A DNA stretch of 64,000 nt. Source: CANLBN01 sp050633525 (lineage in GTDB: Bacteria > Pseudomonadota > Gammaproteobacteria > Pseudomonadales > Cellvibrionaceae). A program made the translations under genes and the position numbers. Below, piece after piece: positions 16,764 through 25,781 of this stretch (position 1 is its first letter; each line of letters opens with the position of its first letter). The stretch lies in the NCBI GenBank assembly GCA_050633525.1, contig JBOEGR010000021.1, forward strand, positions 1-64,000. Reading direction: 5' to 3'. The notes beneath the pieces were generated by a model that was not told where the DNA came from, did not search any database, and saw nothing but the letters and a program-made list of their open reading frames with translations.

Positions 16764-16787
16764 GCCCAGCCAGTGCTGGGCTTTTTT
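16764..16787 (+). terminator. Rho-independent terminator of pdsO
   Basis: GCCCAGC (16764-16770), loop CAGT, GCTGGGC (16775-16781), then TTTTTT (16782-16787). Confidence 0.9.
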
Positions 16788-16829
16788 CTGAGATATAAGT
16801 TTTCGGCTTAATTTGTTTTGGACTTTCTA

Positions 16830-17699
16830 TTAATCACCATCGTAAATTGAAGGTGTTCTGGGTAGTAGGTTCCCGTAGCTTCGGGCAAAATAATTCATAA
16901 CGCTAACCGCATCTCCACTTTTACTATCTCCGCAACGATGGTCTCTGCCACAAAGTGTATTCAGGATTCTTAGCCCTGAATACACAGGAACTTGCCTGAT
17001 CCCTATTCTATTAACCATTATTGTTGCGAATTCATATTGTTGATATCTTCTGTCGCAGTTTCCTTCTGCCCAGCCTCTTGCTGTAGGCATCACTGCGAAG
17101 CGATGAGCCCCATTTCTTAAGCATTCAGCTGCTTTGTTTCCATGACCGAGTCCCATCAAATGACCAAGCTCATGAGCAACTACATCGCTGTCACAAGATA
17201 GTCTCGATGCGGCTGTGCGGTATTTCAATTCACCGATAGATAATTCCAGGATATTGCTGCCGACACCGTCATCATATGAACTACCATAATTAACCTGTGA
17301 AGCAAAACCACAGTATAGATCACCATCAGCAACTAAAGCATATACATAGCTAGCACCATAATTACCACTTGTGCGGGCAATTTTGTGAGCTTGTGTATAG
17401 TCGGATATATCGTCGTAGTTATTAGGGTTTCCCGTTATGATATCTTTAATAGTAAAGCGCAGATTATTGTTCAGAGGGGTGTGGCTTATCTTAACCGGGG
17501 TGATTCTAATACTGACACCGCTATTCACATAATAATTGTTAACTTCACTGACTAATCTTTCGACTTGTTGCATTGTATACTTAGAGCTTCCCAACTCAGA
17601 GTCAACAATAAAATGCACTCCTAGTTCAGTAATGGCAAAGGCGCTGTGACAAATAAATAAAAATAGTGTTGCTGCAGTTTTTTGTATTATCTTATTCAT
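16830..17699 (-). CDS. Secreted metzincin-type zinc metalloprotease
   Basis: 289 residues. Signal peptide (~1-22, ending CHSAFA), then a catalytic domain with HELGHLMGLGH at 176-186 (zinc ligands His176, His180, His186; general base Glu177), the metzincin HExxHxxGxxH signature. A following Met-turn is plausible at VSVMNYF (~residue 266). Several Cys could form disulfides, fitting an extracytoplasmic enzyme. No sorting or C-terminal secretion tail is evident. It lies 21 bp after a gene for a membrane-anchored protein in the same orientation, inside the sortase cluster. Substrate unknown. Confidence 0.85.
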   Translation of the reverse strand: MNKIIQKTAATLFLFICHSAFAITELGVHFIVDSELGSSKYTMQQVERLVSEVNNYYVNSGVSIRITPVKISHTPLNNNLRFTIKDIITGNPNNYDDISDYTQAHKIARTSGNYGASYVYALVADGDLYCGFASQVNYGSSYDDGVGSNILELSIGELKYRTAASRLSCDSDVVAHELGHLMGLGHGNKAAECLRNGAHRFAVMPTARGWAEGNCDRRYQQYEFATIMVNRIGIRQVPVYSGLRILNTLCGRDHRCGDSKSGDAVSVMNYFARSYGNLLPRTPSIYDGD

Positions 17700-17720
17700 A
17701 TAGAGCTCTCCTGTTTTTAA

Positions 17721-18389
17721 TTAATCTATTATCAAAGCCTGTTTAAGACTTTTGTAGTCATAAATCGACATAATATAGCCATGTTCCCTGTCACTTTCGT
17801 AGATATAGGTTCCTTTTTCCGAATAAATTTTACCTTGTATCAATCCTTCGGTATAAAAGGCTGTCATATAGCTTCCGGAGTTAGAGAAGGTGACAGTGAC
17901 CTCTCTACTTGAAGTCAAAGGAGTTAACTCATTTTTGCTAATCGTTCCCTTTTCTTCTATTCCTTCGCCAATATACGGTAGTTTAATTAAAATATTTTCG
18001 CCTACGCTTAACTCCGTGATCACATCAAAATTTGCTCTAAAACCTATTGCATGATCAATCAAGTCTTTATCGATACGGCTATCGTTATTAGGTGTCGTGC
18101 CATAACTGTGTTCAAATATAAGTTGATTTTTATATTCGTTATCAGAAGGGTAGTGTATTTCTTCTTCTATTATCGCTTGGGGCTTTGTGTTTCGGAAGTG
18201 TGTAGGAATGTTCTTCTTAAGAGTTTGTGGTGCTTCTGTAACAGAGTGGTGTTTGTCGCTGATATTGCTTTGGCTTGTGGTGATCGCTTGAGGGGGGGTA
18301 GCCCATCTATTTCCTTTGATTAGGTATATTGACGATCCGACTGTAATAGAAAAGAGCAGTATCGAGAAAAAAAGTGTTTTTTTATTCAT
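17721..18389 (-). CDS. Membrane-anchored extracytoplasmic protein, partner of the metalloprotease (unknown)
   Basis: 222 residues from ATG 18389 (AAGGAC 6 nt upstream; an upstream start at 18434 is less likely). One N-terminal helix (KTLFFSILLFSITVGSSIYLI) acts as anchor or uncleaved signal. Then a low-complexity linker (~30-85) and a beta-rich C-terminal region (GENILIKLPYIGEG, SREVTVTFSNSGSYMTAFYTEGLIQGKIYSEKGTYIYES). The last part resembles segments seen in propeptides of reprolysin-like proteases, so a trans-acting prodomain or inhibitor is an attractive but unproven idea. Co-oriented with the protease, 21-bp gap. Confidence 0.7.
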   Translation of the reverse strand: MNKKTLFFSILLFSITVGSSIYLIKGNRWATPPQAITTSQSNISDKHHSVTEAPQTLKKNIPTHFRNTKPQAIIEEEIHYPSDNEYKNQLIFEHSYGTTPNNDSRIDKDLIDHAIGFRANFDVITELSVGENILIKLPYIGEGIEEKGTISKNELTPLTSSREVTVTFSNSGSYMTAFYTEGLIQGKIYSEKGTYIYESDREHGYIMSIYDYKSLKQALIID

Positions 18390-18633
18390 GTAAGTCCTTC
18401 TTTTTATTTTTCCTATCCTTTGCGGAACTTCCAACTCTAATCCAAAATGACTTTTGGGTCAATATTAAATAGCGTTTGCTCTTTTCAGTAGTAATTGTGG
18501 TGTCGCTTGCTTCTAGCGATGTATCTTTTTGTATTTAAAATTATGATTGGCAGGGGTATCAAATTGGCATATTTTTGAGTATGTTATGCTAATAATTACA
18601 AGTGGTTCTGATATGAATAATAGGTGGTCCAAT

Positions 18634-19041
18634 ATGTATAGTAGACAACACGGCTTGGCTAAGTTAACCACATTGGTTGTTATTGCCGCTATTCTCGGTG
18701 TTTTGGCTGCTGCCGTGATGCTAATGCCCAAAGGATTTAAAGATGATTTGTCGGTGATAGGGCAGGGCTCAGTTGTGGTTGTTTTAGTTCACGATAAACA
18801 CCTTGTAGGTGGCACCAAAATGATGGAGCTATTAAATAAAATACGTCCAGATTATGAAGGTAAAGTAGAATTTCTTGCAGTGGATGTAGCTACTCCAATA
18901 GGACAATCATTTGTTCGACAGCAGCAAGTAGACGTCATTGATCTTGTAGTTTTTGGTGTCGACGGTTCTAGGCAAGAGCTTATTAAAGCGGGTGTGAGTG
19001 AACAGCAGCTGCGCTCAGTATTAGATAATGCGGTAAGGTGA
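18634..19041 (+). CDS. Membrane-anchored thioredoxin-fold-like protein lacking CxxC
   Basis: About 135 residues from ATG 18634, selected because AGGTGG ends 6 nt upstream; ATG 18613 is an alternative. A membrane helix (LTTLVVIAAILGVLAAAVMLM) follows a short N-terminus. The rest (VVVVLVHDKHLVGGTKMMELLNKIRP...VEFLAVDVATPIGQSFVRQQQVDVIDLVVFGVDGSRQ) has the strand/helix order of a thioredoxin fold, but no cysteine pair, so no redox activity is expected. Sits alone between minus-strand genes within the sortase region. Assignment from pattern only. Confidence 0.6.
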   Translation: MYSRQHGLAKLTTLVVIAAILGVLAAAVMLMPKGFKDDLSVIGQGSVVVVLVHDKHLVGGTKMMELLNKIRPDYEGKVEFLAVDVATPIGQSFVRQQQVDVIDLVVFGVDGSRQELIKAGVSEQQLRSVLDNAVR

Positions 19042-19154
19042 GATTGTTAGTCAGTTGTTAACATTCTTTCGATACAGCATGGTTTGAGCCTGCGCTTACT
19101 TATTTCATGCTGCCCGTCTGAAATGATAAAAATTCAACATGCTTAATGGAAACT

Positions 19155-19180
19155 TAGCCCCTTCAGCACAGAAGAGGCTA
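19155..19180 (-). terminator. Hairpin between convergent genes
   Basis: TAGCCCCTTC (19155-19164) pairs with GAAGAGGCTA (19171-19180), 9 of 10 positions, around a 6-nt loop, about 9 bp after the lipoprotein stop. No T-run, so terminator activity is uncertain. Confidence 0.35.
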
Positions 19181-19188
19181 GTATTTGG

Positions 19189-19620
19189 CTATGGCCTTTT
19201 GACTTTGGCTAGCAATTCGTTTAGTAAAGGGCGAATTTTCTCGGCAGTCGTTCCGAATTTTCCTAGATTGCCACCACCGTTTCTGGCATCGTATTCAACT
19301 TCACCTAATACTCTCCCTTCTTCATATAATGTTGCTCTAAAATAAGTTAGATACATTGCAATATCCCATTGCCAATTGCCAGTGTAGGTTAAATAATGCT
19401 TTGCGGTTACAGGACGATTTCCTGAATAAGATTCGGAATTGAAGCCTAATTCTTCGATTTGTTTCACGATTTCACTGACTAGGCCTTTCATATGAACCCG
19501 CTGATTATCGAGGACGTAAATTTTTTGTATAGACTTTCTCGAGTCGACAGGTGATACGTTGGTAGATATGGCGCAGCCTGAGATAAGGACAATTGATAAT
19601 AGTGTAATTATTTTTTTCAT
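19189..19620 (-). CDS. Lipoprotein, Sbal_3080-like family
   Basis: 143 residues. Lipobox LISGC (Cys16) after a short signal sequence, so a lipid-anchored envelope protein. The C-terminal stretch (EVEYDARNGGGNLGKFGTTAEKIRPLLNELL) is the part I associate with a family of small Shewanella/Vibrio-type lipoproteins (Sbal_3080). Function unknown. Lies on the same strand as, and 56 bp downstream of, the sortase gene, and could be co-transcribed. Confidence 0.75.
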   Translation of the reverse strand: MKKIITLLSIVLISGCAISTNVSPVDSRKSIQKIYVLDNQRVHMKGLVSEIVKQIEELGFNSESYSGNRPVTAKHYLTYTGNWQWDIAMYLTYFRATLYEEGRVLGEVEYDARNGGGNLGKFGTTAEKIRPLLNELLAKVKRP

Positions 19621-19676
19621 TATTTTCTCCGTTTTGTGATTTTATAAGGCCTTCTGTCGTCTCATTCAACCCGAGT

Positions 19677-20258
19677 CTATATTGAGATGGGAGTTGCTCT
19701 AACTATAAAGCGCTCATCTCCGCCTACTCTTATCGTATTGAAAGGATAGCAAGTTATAAGATACAAGCTATCTTCATTTTGATCAATCGTTAGCATCGAG
19801 TTTTTGCTATTCGCTATCCAATGTTCGCTAATCTGATAAGTATTTATTTCACCTGTTTTATTCTGCACTTTAATAATATCGTTTTTATTGCTGTGCTGTA
19901 GTAGGGAAAAATGAGTGTCTCTGTGGCCGCCGATAACGCTAGCGCCCTGAGTGCCGGGTAGAGCAGTATTGCTTAAGTGGCCGGGGCCGAAGGCGAGGCT
20001 ATTGCCTGCGCTTCCGGCGAGTATATAAAAGCTTTTGTTGTTGTGGAATGTTATTTTTGCTACCGGCCATGTATCAGCCCATGGCCATGGTAAGTGATTG
20101 TTTCCTGTTGTTAGTGTTTGCTGCCATGCTTGTGCGATTAAATATTTTGCGAGGTGGGCTTTGCCTGTAATGATGCCTGCTTGGCCCCATTGCCAAGCAG
20201 CTATTAATAGTAGGGTGTAGATACTTAGCTTTCTGATACTGAATAATGATCTAAGCAT
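19677..20258 (-). CDS. Class GN-type sortase of the proteobacterial dedicated sortase system
   Basis: 193 residues. N-terminal membrane anchor (~12-32), then the sortase beta-barrel: His112 in VIGGHRDTHF, catalytic Cys170 in LYLITCYPF and Arg183 in DERFIVRA. This is the complete His-Cys-Arg triad. Sortases cleave a sorting motif and transfer the protein to an envelope nucleophile. The single obvious substrate is encoded immediately upstream (1-bp gap), hence dedicated. Acts on the periplasmic face of the inner membrane. Confidence 0.93.
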   Translation of the reverse strand: MLRSLFSIRKLSIYTLLLIAAWQWGQAGIITGKAHLAKYLIAQAWQQTLTTGNNHLPWPWADTWPVAKITFHNNKSFYILAGSAGNSLAFGPGHLSNTALPGTQGASVIGGHRDTHFSLLQHSNKNDIIKVQNKTGEINTYQISEHWIANSKNSMLTIDQNEDSLYLITCYPFNTIRVGGDERFIVRATPISI

Positions 20259-20259
20259 T

Positions 20260-22593
20260 TTAGTAAAGTCTATTATTGTTTGAGGCTATATTGCTCTTAT
20301 TCTTGAAATTAAAATTAAGTAACGAGAATAAGAGTGCTGCTTTTTTAAATTGTAAAAATGTAGCTGCTATTAATGCGATGAAACCAAGTAGTAAATTAAA
20401 CCACAGCGATGTTGCTGTTTGGGGGTAATGTACGTTTTGTAGGCTTTGTCCTTTGGCGACTACATTGGCTACAGCTTGTTTTTTGAGTGCGTCAAGAGTT
20501 TCACTCGATGGGCGGCTAGTGGTGTCTTCAACGGCGACAAAGCTTGTGTAGGGGCTCATTAATTGGTGTCGTAGAGCGACCTTGATAATGTCATTTTTAA
20601 TACTGTCTTGCTTTTCCTGAATTATTTCTTTATTTACTCTTTTTTTGTCAAGTAATGCTTCAATTTTTTTACGTGCCCATATGTTGCCAACGCCTGTATG
20701 ATTTTTACCATGATTAAATGTCATGATTTTTTTCCATGGTTCTTGATTGTATGATCCTTTAATAATGAGCGATTCTGTTTCGTAGTCTTTACGAATGGCT
20801 ACAACAATGGGTTCCCCTTGATAAAGATCAGGTATGGGGTTGGGGAATATGTCTAATGGTTGGCCTTGTGTATCTTCGATAGTGATATCTTGCATCATGG
20901 GCTTATTTATCTTGCCAAACAAGGCCTGCATTTTTTTATTCACTTCGTTGATATCGCCAATGTAAGTAAAGCTGCCTCTTCCAAATTCAGCGGCTTTTCG
21001 CATAAAAAAACTATTGGGAGCAGAGCCAATGCCGACAGTGAATAAACGAGCTTCTCCTAGCTCTTGATGGATGCTATCGAAGAGCGTGGCTTCATTGCCA
21101 ATGCTGCCATCAGTAATAAAAATGATTTGTTTTAAGTACTGTTTTTCATGTGCTTGTTTAAAAGCCGCTTTTAATGCAGGAAGCATTTCTGTTCCGCCAT
21201 CGGCACGTAAGCGACCAACAAACGAAAGTGCTTGGTTGATATTGTTTTCACTTGCTAAACGTGGGCGAGGGTAGAGTGTCGAAAAGTGTGAATTAAATTC
21301 GATAATGTTAAATTTGTCCTGCTCGCCGAGCTGACCTAAGGCATAAGCTAAGCCTGTTTTAGCTTGTTTGATAGAGGTGCCGCCCATTGAGCCGGAAGTG
21401 TCGATGATGAAAATGGTTTCTGTTGGGATGCTTTGTTGCTTATCTTGAGGTGTATTTTTCTTGGGAGGCATTAGCATGACTAAGCTGTAATCATCGCCAT
21501 CAATGGTTTCATTAAACATGGCCGCTTTGGGTGTTGCGCTCGCAACGGCTTGCCAAGATAAAACAAAATCTCTATCCATGCTGACCCTGCCTTTAGATAA
21601 TTTGATAGTATGTTGTGAACCGGTTTTTGAAACAGAAATAGAGTGATAGGCGCTATCAATAGCTGCAAGGGGTAAACCCGCATCCAGTTGTATAGTGAGT
21701 TCTATAGGGTTAACAATGTGCGTTTCAGTGCTGTTGTTTTCTATCATGGGAGGAGTGATTAAGCTGGCATCGTTGACTTCGCTTGTATTGTTGGCCCAGC
21801 CCCAGCCATGTTCTTGATTAATGTGCACGGTTTGCTCTTCCTTGTTTTCCCGATGATCTTGTGTATGTTTAGCAGGGCTATTTTTAACAGGACTATGTTT
21901 AGCAGGGCTATGTTTAACCGGACTGCGCTGAGCATTGCCGGGGATATAGCGTGGTGTGATTGTCATAGGGAAGCGCAAGCTAAAGGTCTCATCTTGATAG
22001 GCCACAGTTTGGATGTAGCGGAGTTTCACCACAATGGTTTCATTGGGGCCGATATTGGCTACTTTTTGAGAAAACAAATTAGGTCGATGTTGTTCTAATA
22101 GGCCTGTTTTCTTGCCTGCCGCTTTGGCGGCTTTGTATATTTTCTTTGCTTGCTGTTTTTCTTTTATCGAGGCTTTGATAATACGTTCACCGATGTGTAT
22201 CTCCATGGCATTAACTGCCGCGTCTTCGGGTAGTGGGAATACATATCGCCCTTCTACCCAGTATTCACTTGGGTTTTGAAAGTGTTGTTCTAGTTCAATG
22301 GTGGCAACCATGCCATTGATGCTCATCTTTGCTTTGCTATCTAATTGCAGACCATAGGTTTTTTTGGTCTTATTTGTTTCAGAAGGGAGGGGGTTAGAAG
22401 GGGATTGTTCAAAAGGGAATGGTTCTGAGGGGCTCTCTTTTAAGGCGCTTTCTTTTAGTGGGGTGAGCTCCAATTCGCCTGATTGTGGTTCGGCATTGTC
22501 CGCCTTTGCTTCTAGTGTGTATGACAGTGATAAAAACACTGATGCGTAAATAATGAGTATGACTAACAGTGAGAGTGAGCGATTGCCTTGCAT
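20260..22593 (-). CDS. Marine proteobacterial sortase target protein (VIT + von Willebrand A domains)
   Basis: 777 residues. Signal segment (~9-31), a VIT domain (~80-215, SINGMVATIELEQHFQNPSEYWVEGRYVFPLPEDAAVNAME), a His/Lys/Pro repeat linker, then a VWA domain with an intact MIDAS (IIDTSGSMGG) and the later Thr/Asp (ITDGSIG). Near residue 723 is YPQTAT, an LPxTG-like sorting motif, followed by a hydrophobic helix (FNLLLGFIALIAATFL) and a basic ~30-residue tail longer than usual. Presumably an adhesin-like surface protein processed by the adjacent sortase. Divergent from the pdsR/pdsS regulators. Confidence 0.93.
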   Translation of the reverse strand: MQGNRSLSLLVILIIYASVFLSLSYTLEAKADNAEPQSGELELTPLKESALKESPSEPFPFEQSPSNPLPSETNKTKKTYGLQLDSKAKMSINGMVATIELEQHFQNPSEYWVEGRYVFPLPEDAAVNAMEIHIGERIIKASIKEKQQAKKIYKAAKAAGKKTGLLEQHRPNLFSQKVANIGPNETIVVKLRYIQTVAYQDETFSLRFPMTITPRYIPGNAQRSPVKHSPAKHSPVKNSPAKHTQDHRENKEEQTVHINQEHGWGWANNTSEVNDASLITPPMIENNSTETHIVNPIELTIQLDAGLPLAAIDSAYHSISVSKTGSQHTIKLSKGRVSMDRDFVLSWQAVASATPKAAMFNETIDGDDYSLVMLMPPKKNTPQDKQQSIPTETIFIIDTSGSMGGTSIKQAKTGLAYALGQLGEQDKFNIIEFNSHFSTLYPRPRLASENNINQALSFVGRLRADGGTEMLPALKAAFKQAHEKQYLKQIIFITDGSIGNEATLFDSIHQELGEARLFTVGIGSAPNSFFMRKAAEFGRGSFTYIGDINEVNKKMQALFGKINKPMMQDITIEDTQGQPLDIFPNPIPDLYQGEPIVVAIRKDYETESLIIKGSYNQEPWKKIMTFNHGKNHTGVGNIWARKKIEALLDKKRVNKEIIQEKQDSIKNDIIKVALRHQLMSPYTSFVAVEDTTSRPSSETLDALKKQAVANVVAKGQSLQNVHYPQTATSLWFNLLLGFIALIAATFLQFKKAALLFSLLNFNFKNKSNIASNNNRLY
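21865..21924. repeat. Four 15-bp tandem repeats coding SPxK(H/N) units
   Basis: Four consecutive 15-bp units (such as ATGTTTAGCAGGGCT on the plus strand) at 21865, 21880, 21895 and 21910 encode, on the minus strand, the pentapeptides SPVKH, SPAKH, SPVKN and SPAKH in the linker between the VIT and VWA domains of the sortase target. In-frame repeat number could vary by slippage. Confidence 0.8.
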
Positions 22594-22669
22594 AATGATT
22601 TCCCTAAGCTTTGTTAAATGGATTTACACTATTAAAGCAATGAGGTTTGGCTTTGGCTGGGATCAAATG

Positions 22670-22688
22670 TGGCAAAATGATGGCAAAA
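22670..22688. promoter_or_regulatory. Direct repeat TGGCAAAA, 11-bp period (candidate PdsR box)
   Basis: TGGCAAAA at 22670-22677 and again at 22681-22688, between the divergent sortase-target and pdsR genes. Tandem direct repeats with one-turn spacing are how OmpR-family regulators bind; the adjacent gene encodes one. No experimental or comparative support is available here. Confidence 0.4.
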
Positions 22689-22771
22689 GCCGATAGATTG
22701 TGGCGGTACTGTTACGGAGCTTCAATTAACTCTATAATCATTTGCTGACTATTATTTAGCTTGTACTGACT

Positions 22772-23461
22772 ATGCCCAAACATATTGTTCTTGTTGAAGA
22801 TGAAAAGTTGTTAGCGGATAACTATAAAGAGGCGCTTCAGCGTCATGGTTATCGTGTGACGCATTATAGTAATCGCCCCGATGCCTTGGCCAATTTACGT
22901 GAGCGCTTACCTGATATGGCCATTATTGATGTTGGTTTACAGGACGATATAGAAGGGGGTTTTGAGCTATGTCGTGAATTACGTAGCCAGTCATCGGAGT
23001 TACCGATTATTTTTTTGACCGCGAGAGATAGCGAGTTTGATGTTATCTCAGGCTTACGTTTAGGTGCTGACGACTATTTAACAAAAGACATTAGTCAGGC
23101 TCATATGTTAGCAAGGATTGTTGCCTTATTCAGGCGAATGGAAGCATTGCAGCAGCCAGAGAAACAGGAATCCATAATAGAAAAGGGCTTGCTGACCTTA
23201 AATCTAGACCGTATGACGGTTCAATGGCAGGAGGCTATGATTGATCTTACCGTGACAGAGTTTTGGATTACCCATGCTCTTGCAAAAAATCCAGGTCATG
23301 TTAAGAACCGCCAGCAATTAATGGATGCTGCCAATGTGGTGCTTGATGATAATACCATTACTTCACACGTTAAACGCATTCGTAAAAAGTTTATTGCTGC
23401 CGATGAAAACTTCGATGCGATTCAGACTGCTTATGGTATGGGTTATCGATGGGTCATCTAA
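22772..23461 (+). CDS. pdsR: Sortase-system OmpR-family response regulator (PdsR)
   Basis: 229 residues. Receiver domain (~1-118: VLVEDEKLLADNYKEAL, phospho-acceptor Asp in MAIIDVGLQ, FLTARDS, DDYLTKD with conserved Lys) and a winged-helix DNA-binding domain (~135-229: DLTVTEFWITHALAKNPGHVKNRQQLMDAA...SHVKRIRKKF...GMGYRW). Partner of the histidine kinase 54 bp downstream. By position and family it controls the sortase/target operon transcribed divergently. Confidence 0.92.
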   Translation: MPKHIVLVEDEKLLADNYKEALQRHGYRVTHYSNRPDALANLRERLPDMAIIDVGLQDDIEGGFELCRELRSQSSELPIIFLTARDSEFDVISGLRLGADDYLTKDISQAHMLARIVALFRRMEALQQPEKQESIIEKGLLTLNLDRMTVQWQEAMIDLTVTEFWITHALAKNPGHVKNRQQLMDAANVVLDDNTITSHVKRIRKKFIAADENFDAIQTAYGMGYRWVI

Positions 23462-23515
23462 TATGAGTGTGATTGTCTTGGTTATGAATATAAACGTGTT
23501 TAAGAAAACGCTACT

Positions 23516-25744
23516 TTGAAACTACGTCATCAATTATTTTTAGTCAGCCTTTTATTGCTGACTTTGCCATGGGCAGGTTGCCAATACTTGCAGGCAGTTG
23601 ATGTAGCACTACGTGATTTGCAAACCTCTTCATTGAAGACAAATGCACAATCTATAGCGGATCGCTTGGTATCTCAGCATGAATTATTTAATGCTCCTTA
23701 CGTGAACGCGTCTAAAGGCTCTTTGCCTTTATATGTAACGAACCTTAAAAGCCGACCTATTGTTGACGGATATCAAGATGATTGGCGTGCATACGCCGTT
23801 TCTAAGAAAAGGGTGAATGAGCATAATATGTCAGTCACCTTAAGATTGGGTGAATACGCTAGCGAGGTTTACTTTTTTATTGAAGTTACTGACAATCATT
23901 TAGCTTATTATAACCCGTCCAATGGTCAAGATTTATCTGCCGACCATATAGTGCTTACTTTTTACCAAGCTAATGTATCTCAAGAAGGAGCAAGCGATAA
24001 AGAAATTTATTTATATACCAGTTCTCCTGGTAATGTCTCTGCGCGTTATCGTGATTCAACAGGCCGCATCCGTAGCATTAATACCGTCAAAGGCATCTGG
24101 AGAGAAAGCGCTAGTGGTTACCAGCTTGAATTAGAAATTGATAAAACGCTTCTTAAAAATGGCTTTAACCTTGATGTTGTGGATTATCGAGCGCCTAATG
24201 AAAACCGTTTATTCTTGAGTGACCTTTTGTATCAGGCCGATAGTGTTAAGTTAAAAGAAGAGCAAGAAAAAATAGAACAGGAAAAAAAAGAACAGCAGGT
24301 TTTAACTAGAAAAGTTGCTTACGATAAAATCGAACTTATTTCCTTGTCAGAGAGAATAGAAAAAGAGATACGTTCTCTACGTTTAGGTGATGTATCAGCT
24401 TATGTTCTCAATAAACAATATTATCTTGTTGCAGGAAGAGAAGCCGTTGATGGTGTGGTAGATCCCCGTAAAATTAAGCAGAATAATAAAACGCCTTGGT
24501 TTGTAGAATGGATTTATAAAAAGGCTTTGCATATTGATAGCTTGCCACTGCGTTCTCGTTTTTTTAATGGTGGGCAATGGCAATCCGATATTATGGGTGA
24601 AGAAGGTGAAGAGGGTGAAGAGAGTAAAGAAGATAATCCTCACCTAGAAGTAAAATCATTTTGGTATCGAATCCCTGGCCGCACTGTCAGCGATAAAACG
24701 GCACTTAGTGTACTGATGCCCCTTAAAGAAGAAAATGAAACAATAGGCTTTTTGGTGTTGGAGAAAACCACAGATCAACTGGTTGCATTAACCAACTCAG
24801 CTTTTAATCGATTATTTTTATATACCTTTGCCATATTTTTATTGTTAGTCATTGGTCTTATTTTTTATGCTAGTTGGCTATCATGGAGAATTAGTCGTCT
24901 CAACCGTTGCGCTAATACTATAGTGGCTGATAATGGTTTGATTGCTTTGGAATCACATATATGGCCAGAATTAAAATCCAATGATGAGCTCGGGGAGTTG
25001 TCTCGTAGTTATCGGAAATTGCTGTCGCGCTTGCGTGAAAACCAAGATTACTTGCGTGATTTATCGAGTAAACTATCTCATGAGCTGCGTACCCCTATTG
25101 CTATTGTTAAATCCTCCTTAGATAATCTTGCAGATATTGCAGATTCGGAAACGCTTTCAGCTCAGCAGAGTCAGTATCAACTCAGGGCAAAAGAAGGTAT
25201 TGAGCGTTTAAGTCATATTCTAAATTCAATGAGTGCTGCTAATCGCATCGAAGAGAGTATGGCCGGCGCTGAGTTTACTCAAACACGATTGAAAGATTTT
25301 TTAAGTGCATTAACCGAAATGTATCAAGATATTTATCCAGAATATGGCATCCATTTCATCGCTGATGTTGACCCTGAACCATTGGGTTTATCGCAAGAAC
25401 TTTTTGTACAGATGATGGATAAGCTGCTTGATAATGCAGTGAGCTTCTCTGAAGTAGAGCATCCGATCATTATTCGTTTAAGTGCGGATAAAGAGATTGT
25501 GACCGTAGCAGTAGAAAATAAGGGGCCATTATTGCCTGAGCCAATGAAGGGGCGCCTATTTGACTCTATGGTTTCTCTGAGGCAGGGCCTTGCTGACCAT
25601 GGCAAGGTTCATTTAGGCTTAGGTTTGTACGTTGTGCGCATGATTGCAGAGTTGCACGAAGGCGAAGTATTGGCTGACAATCATAGCGATGGTAAAGGGG
25701 TGACCTTTTCTGTTAGGCTTGTCAATAATACCGCTCATCACTAG
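23516..25744 (+). CDS. pdsS: Sortase-system membrane sensor histidine kinase (PdsS)
   Basis: 742 residues starting at TTG 23516. N-terminal hydrophobic segment (LFLVSLLLLTLPWAGC), a long periplasmic sensor region whose first part (~70-200, SRPIVDGYQDDWRAYA...SADHIVLTF) resembles CBM9-like carbohydrate-binding folds, a second helix (~440-460, FLYTFAIFLLLVIGLIFYA), HAMP-like linker, HisKA with His in LSHELRTPIAIVKSS, and HATPase (LLDNAVSF, HLGLGLYVVR). The length and domain order match the Pds kinase family. May sense an envelope glycan or sortase-target status (inference). Confidence 0.92.
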   Translation: MKLRHQLFLVSLLLLTLPWAGCQYLQAVDVALRDLQTSSLKTNAQSIADRLVSQHELFNAPYVNASKGSLPLYVTNLKSRPIVDGYQDDWRAYAVSKKRVNEHNMSVTLRLGEYASEVYFFIEVTDNHLAYYNPSNGQDLSADHIVLTFYQANVSQEGASDKEIYLYTSSPGNVSARYRDSTGRIRSINTVKGIWRESASGYQLELEIDKTLLKNGFNLDVVDYRAPNENRLFLSDLLYQADSVKLKEEQEKIEQEKKEQQVLTRKVAYDKIELISLSERIEKEIRSLRLGDVSAYVLNKQYYLVAGREAVDGVVDPRKIKQNNKTPWFVEWIYKKALHIDSLPLRSRFFNGGQWQSDIMGEEGEEGEESKEDNPHLEVKSFWYRIPGRTVSDKTALSVLMPLKEENETIGFLVLEKTTDQLVALTNSAFNRLFLYTFAIFLLLVIGLIFYASWLSWRISRLNRCANTIVADNGLIALESHIWPELKSNDELGELSRSYRKLLSRLRENQDYLRDLSSKLSHELRTPIAIVKSSLDNLADIADSETLSAQQSQYQLRAKEGIERLSHILNSMSAANRIEESMAGAEFTQTRLKDFLSALTEMYQDIYPEYGIHFIADVDPEPLGLSQELFVQMMDKLLDNAVSFSEVEHPIIIRLSADKEIVTVAVENKGPLLPEPMKGRLFDSMVSLRQGLADHGKVHLGLGLYVVRMIAELHEGEVLADNHSDGKGVTFSVRLVNNTAHH

Positions 25745-25781
25745 CGCTGTAGTAACATCACTTTAGATTATAAGATTACTC

